Below are positions 5,223-5,723 of a DNA stretch of 5,723 bases, piece by piece. The DNA is from Gammaproteobacteria bacterium (GTDB lineage: Bacteria; Pseudomonadota; Gammaproteobacteria; S012-40): the NCBI GenBank assembly GCA_029864945.1, contig JAOTSL010000212.1, forward strand, positions 1-5,723. The letters are read 5' to 3'. Under the pieces are notes generated by a model, which saw only the letters and a list, made by a program, of their open reading frames with translations, was not told the DNA's origin and did no database searches. A program made the position numbers and the translations under genes. Position 1 is the stretch's first letter, and each line of letters begins with the position of its first letter.

Positions 5223-5705
5223 TTAGGGGGAATACACCATTCTTTCTTTTGCCAGGGTTTGATTTCGTTTTTTTAAAACCTGGCGCACGGCTTCATAAGA
5301 GATGTCATCAACATAATTTAGCTCAACCATTTTTGCGGCTAATAAACGCAATGTCCATCGTTGTCGTCCTTGCGGCGCTTCGCTACAACACAGTGCGACT
5401 AACTTTGCTTCTTGTTCACCATCGAGTTTTCGTGGTGTATTAGTTGTTCGTTTGGCTCTCTCAAGTGCGGCTGGTAGGCCGTTTTCTATAGCGCGTTTAC
5501 GTATTCGCTGAACCGTTCTCACTTGAATATCATAGGCTTCACTAATGGCTTCATCTTTCCAGTTTGCTCCGCCTTCACTTTCGTCGGCTTTCAGTAGAAT
5601 CTGCGCGTGCAATCGCTTATAGGCCGCCGCTTTACCTTTTTTAATAATGTCGTGCAATTCGGTGCGTTCTGTCTCGGTGAGTTTTATACGGTATTTTTTA
5701 GCCAT
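5223..5705 (-). CDS. IS630 family transposase, N-terminal DNA-binding part
   Basis: The 160-residue first half of the transposase. It begins MAKKYRIKLTETER, the usual start of this IS630 subgroup, and contains a helix-turn-helix (about residues 51-71, KDEAISEAYDIQVRTVQRIRK). A second DNA-binding region follows (about 94-130, with LDGEQEAKLVAL, RWTLRLLAAKMVEL). The genuine family sequence runs through V143-L144-K-K146. After that the frame reads RNQTLAKERMVYSP and stops, whereas the expected NEIKPWQKKEW lies in another frame beginning in the run of seven A at 5274-5268. The frame change needed is +1 (equivalently -2). The start ATG 5705 has AAGGA at 5721-5717, 11 bases away, slightly long but plausible. 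It overlaps the open part of the C-terminal frame by 50 bases. Confidence 0.87.
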   Translation of the reverse strand: MAKKYRIKLTETERTELHDIIKKGKAAAYKRLHAQILLKADESEGGANWKDEAISEAYDIQVRTVQRIRKRAIENGLPAALERAKRTTNTPRKLDGEQEAKLVALCCSEAPQGRQRWTLRLLAAKMVELNYVDDISYEAVRQVLKKRNQTLAKERMVYSP

Positions 5706-5723
5706 GCTGTCGCCAATCCTTGT

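Larger units (their letters stand above)
4562..5723 (-). mobile_element. IS630-family insertion sequence, right end at or beyond the window edge
   Basis: An IS630-type element occupies the end of the window, transcribed leftwards. It is recognised from its transposase, which is split over two frames. The left boundary is placed near TA dinucleotides at 4561-4565, because IS630 elements insert at TA and the transposase stop is at 4571-4573; it is only approximate. The sequence just inside each transposase end (CATGCGCTAA at 4572-4581; CATGGCTAA read inward on the minus strand at 5705-5697) is similar but not a convincing terminal inverted repeat. Only 18 bases are visible upstream of the transposase start, so the right terminal repeat and the target duplication cannot be confirmed. 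The insertion lies about 40 bases after the cytochrome stop and does not interrupt it. Confidence 0.75.

Noticed and set aside
4977..5443. Three plus-strand frames opposite the transposase
   Set aside because: They run antisense to the conserved IS630 DDE and linker sequences, and their translations are low-complexity shadows.
4567..5711. GCTGTC at both ends of the insertion sequence
   Set aside because: The two copies are in the same orientation, whereas IS630 terminal repeats must be inverted, so this is not the element's terminal repeat.

Overview
The window looks like an accessory-leaning stretch of a moderately AT-rich gammaproteobacterial chromosome. That assignment is an inference: it rests on the mix of an AlkB-type dioxygenase remnant, an RlmI/RlmK-like methyltransferase, a DUF1499 protein, a ThpR/LigT phosphodiesterase and a triheme c-type cytochrome, and on the absence of any phage or plasmid backbone. 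I cannot name a genus.

Layout. (1) Bases 1-302, plus strand: the C-terminal part of an AlkB-like 2-oxoglutarate/Fe(II) dioxygenase whose reading frame is broken, so the iron-binding HxD and the distal His lie in different frames. (2) Bases 325-2105, plus strand: three closely spaced genes that could be co-transcribed: a 117-residue protein of unknown function, a class I SAM-dependent methyltransferase of the RlmI/RlmK fold group, and a membrane-anchored DUF1499 protein. (3) Bases 2106-2256: a short gap between convergent genes. (4) Bases 3607 down to 2257, minus strand: a two-gene unit, a membrane-anchored protein of unknown function (possibly lysozyme-like) followed by an RNA 2',3'-cyclic phosphodiesterase. 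(5) Bases 3608-3934: the divergent intergenic region, holding a well-placed ribosome binding site for a 44-codon small ORF and a consensus -10 hexamer. (6) Bases 3935-4525, plus strand: an exported triheme cytochrome of the c7 type. (7) About 4562 to the window end, minus strand: an IS630-family insertion sequence whose transposase is split into two frames at a run of seven A.

How the genes fit together: the plus-strand group pairs nucleic-acid modification (AlkB remnant, methyltransferase) with two poorly characterised proteins. The minus-strand pair has no obvious shared pathway. The cytochrome stands alone, with no other electron-transfer gene in view.

I see no CRISPR array, tRNA, rRNA, toxin-antitoxin pair or recognisable defence system. 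The most unusual items are the small ORF overlapping the cytochrome start, the non-standard frame change in the transposase, the homopolymer-associated breaks in two genes, and the conserved but unnamed proteins at 325 and 3607. Several gene starts were moved from the longest possible reading frame because ribosome binding sites or signal peptides favour internal ATGs.
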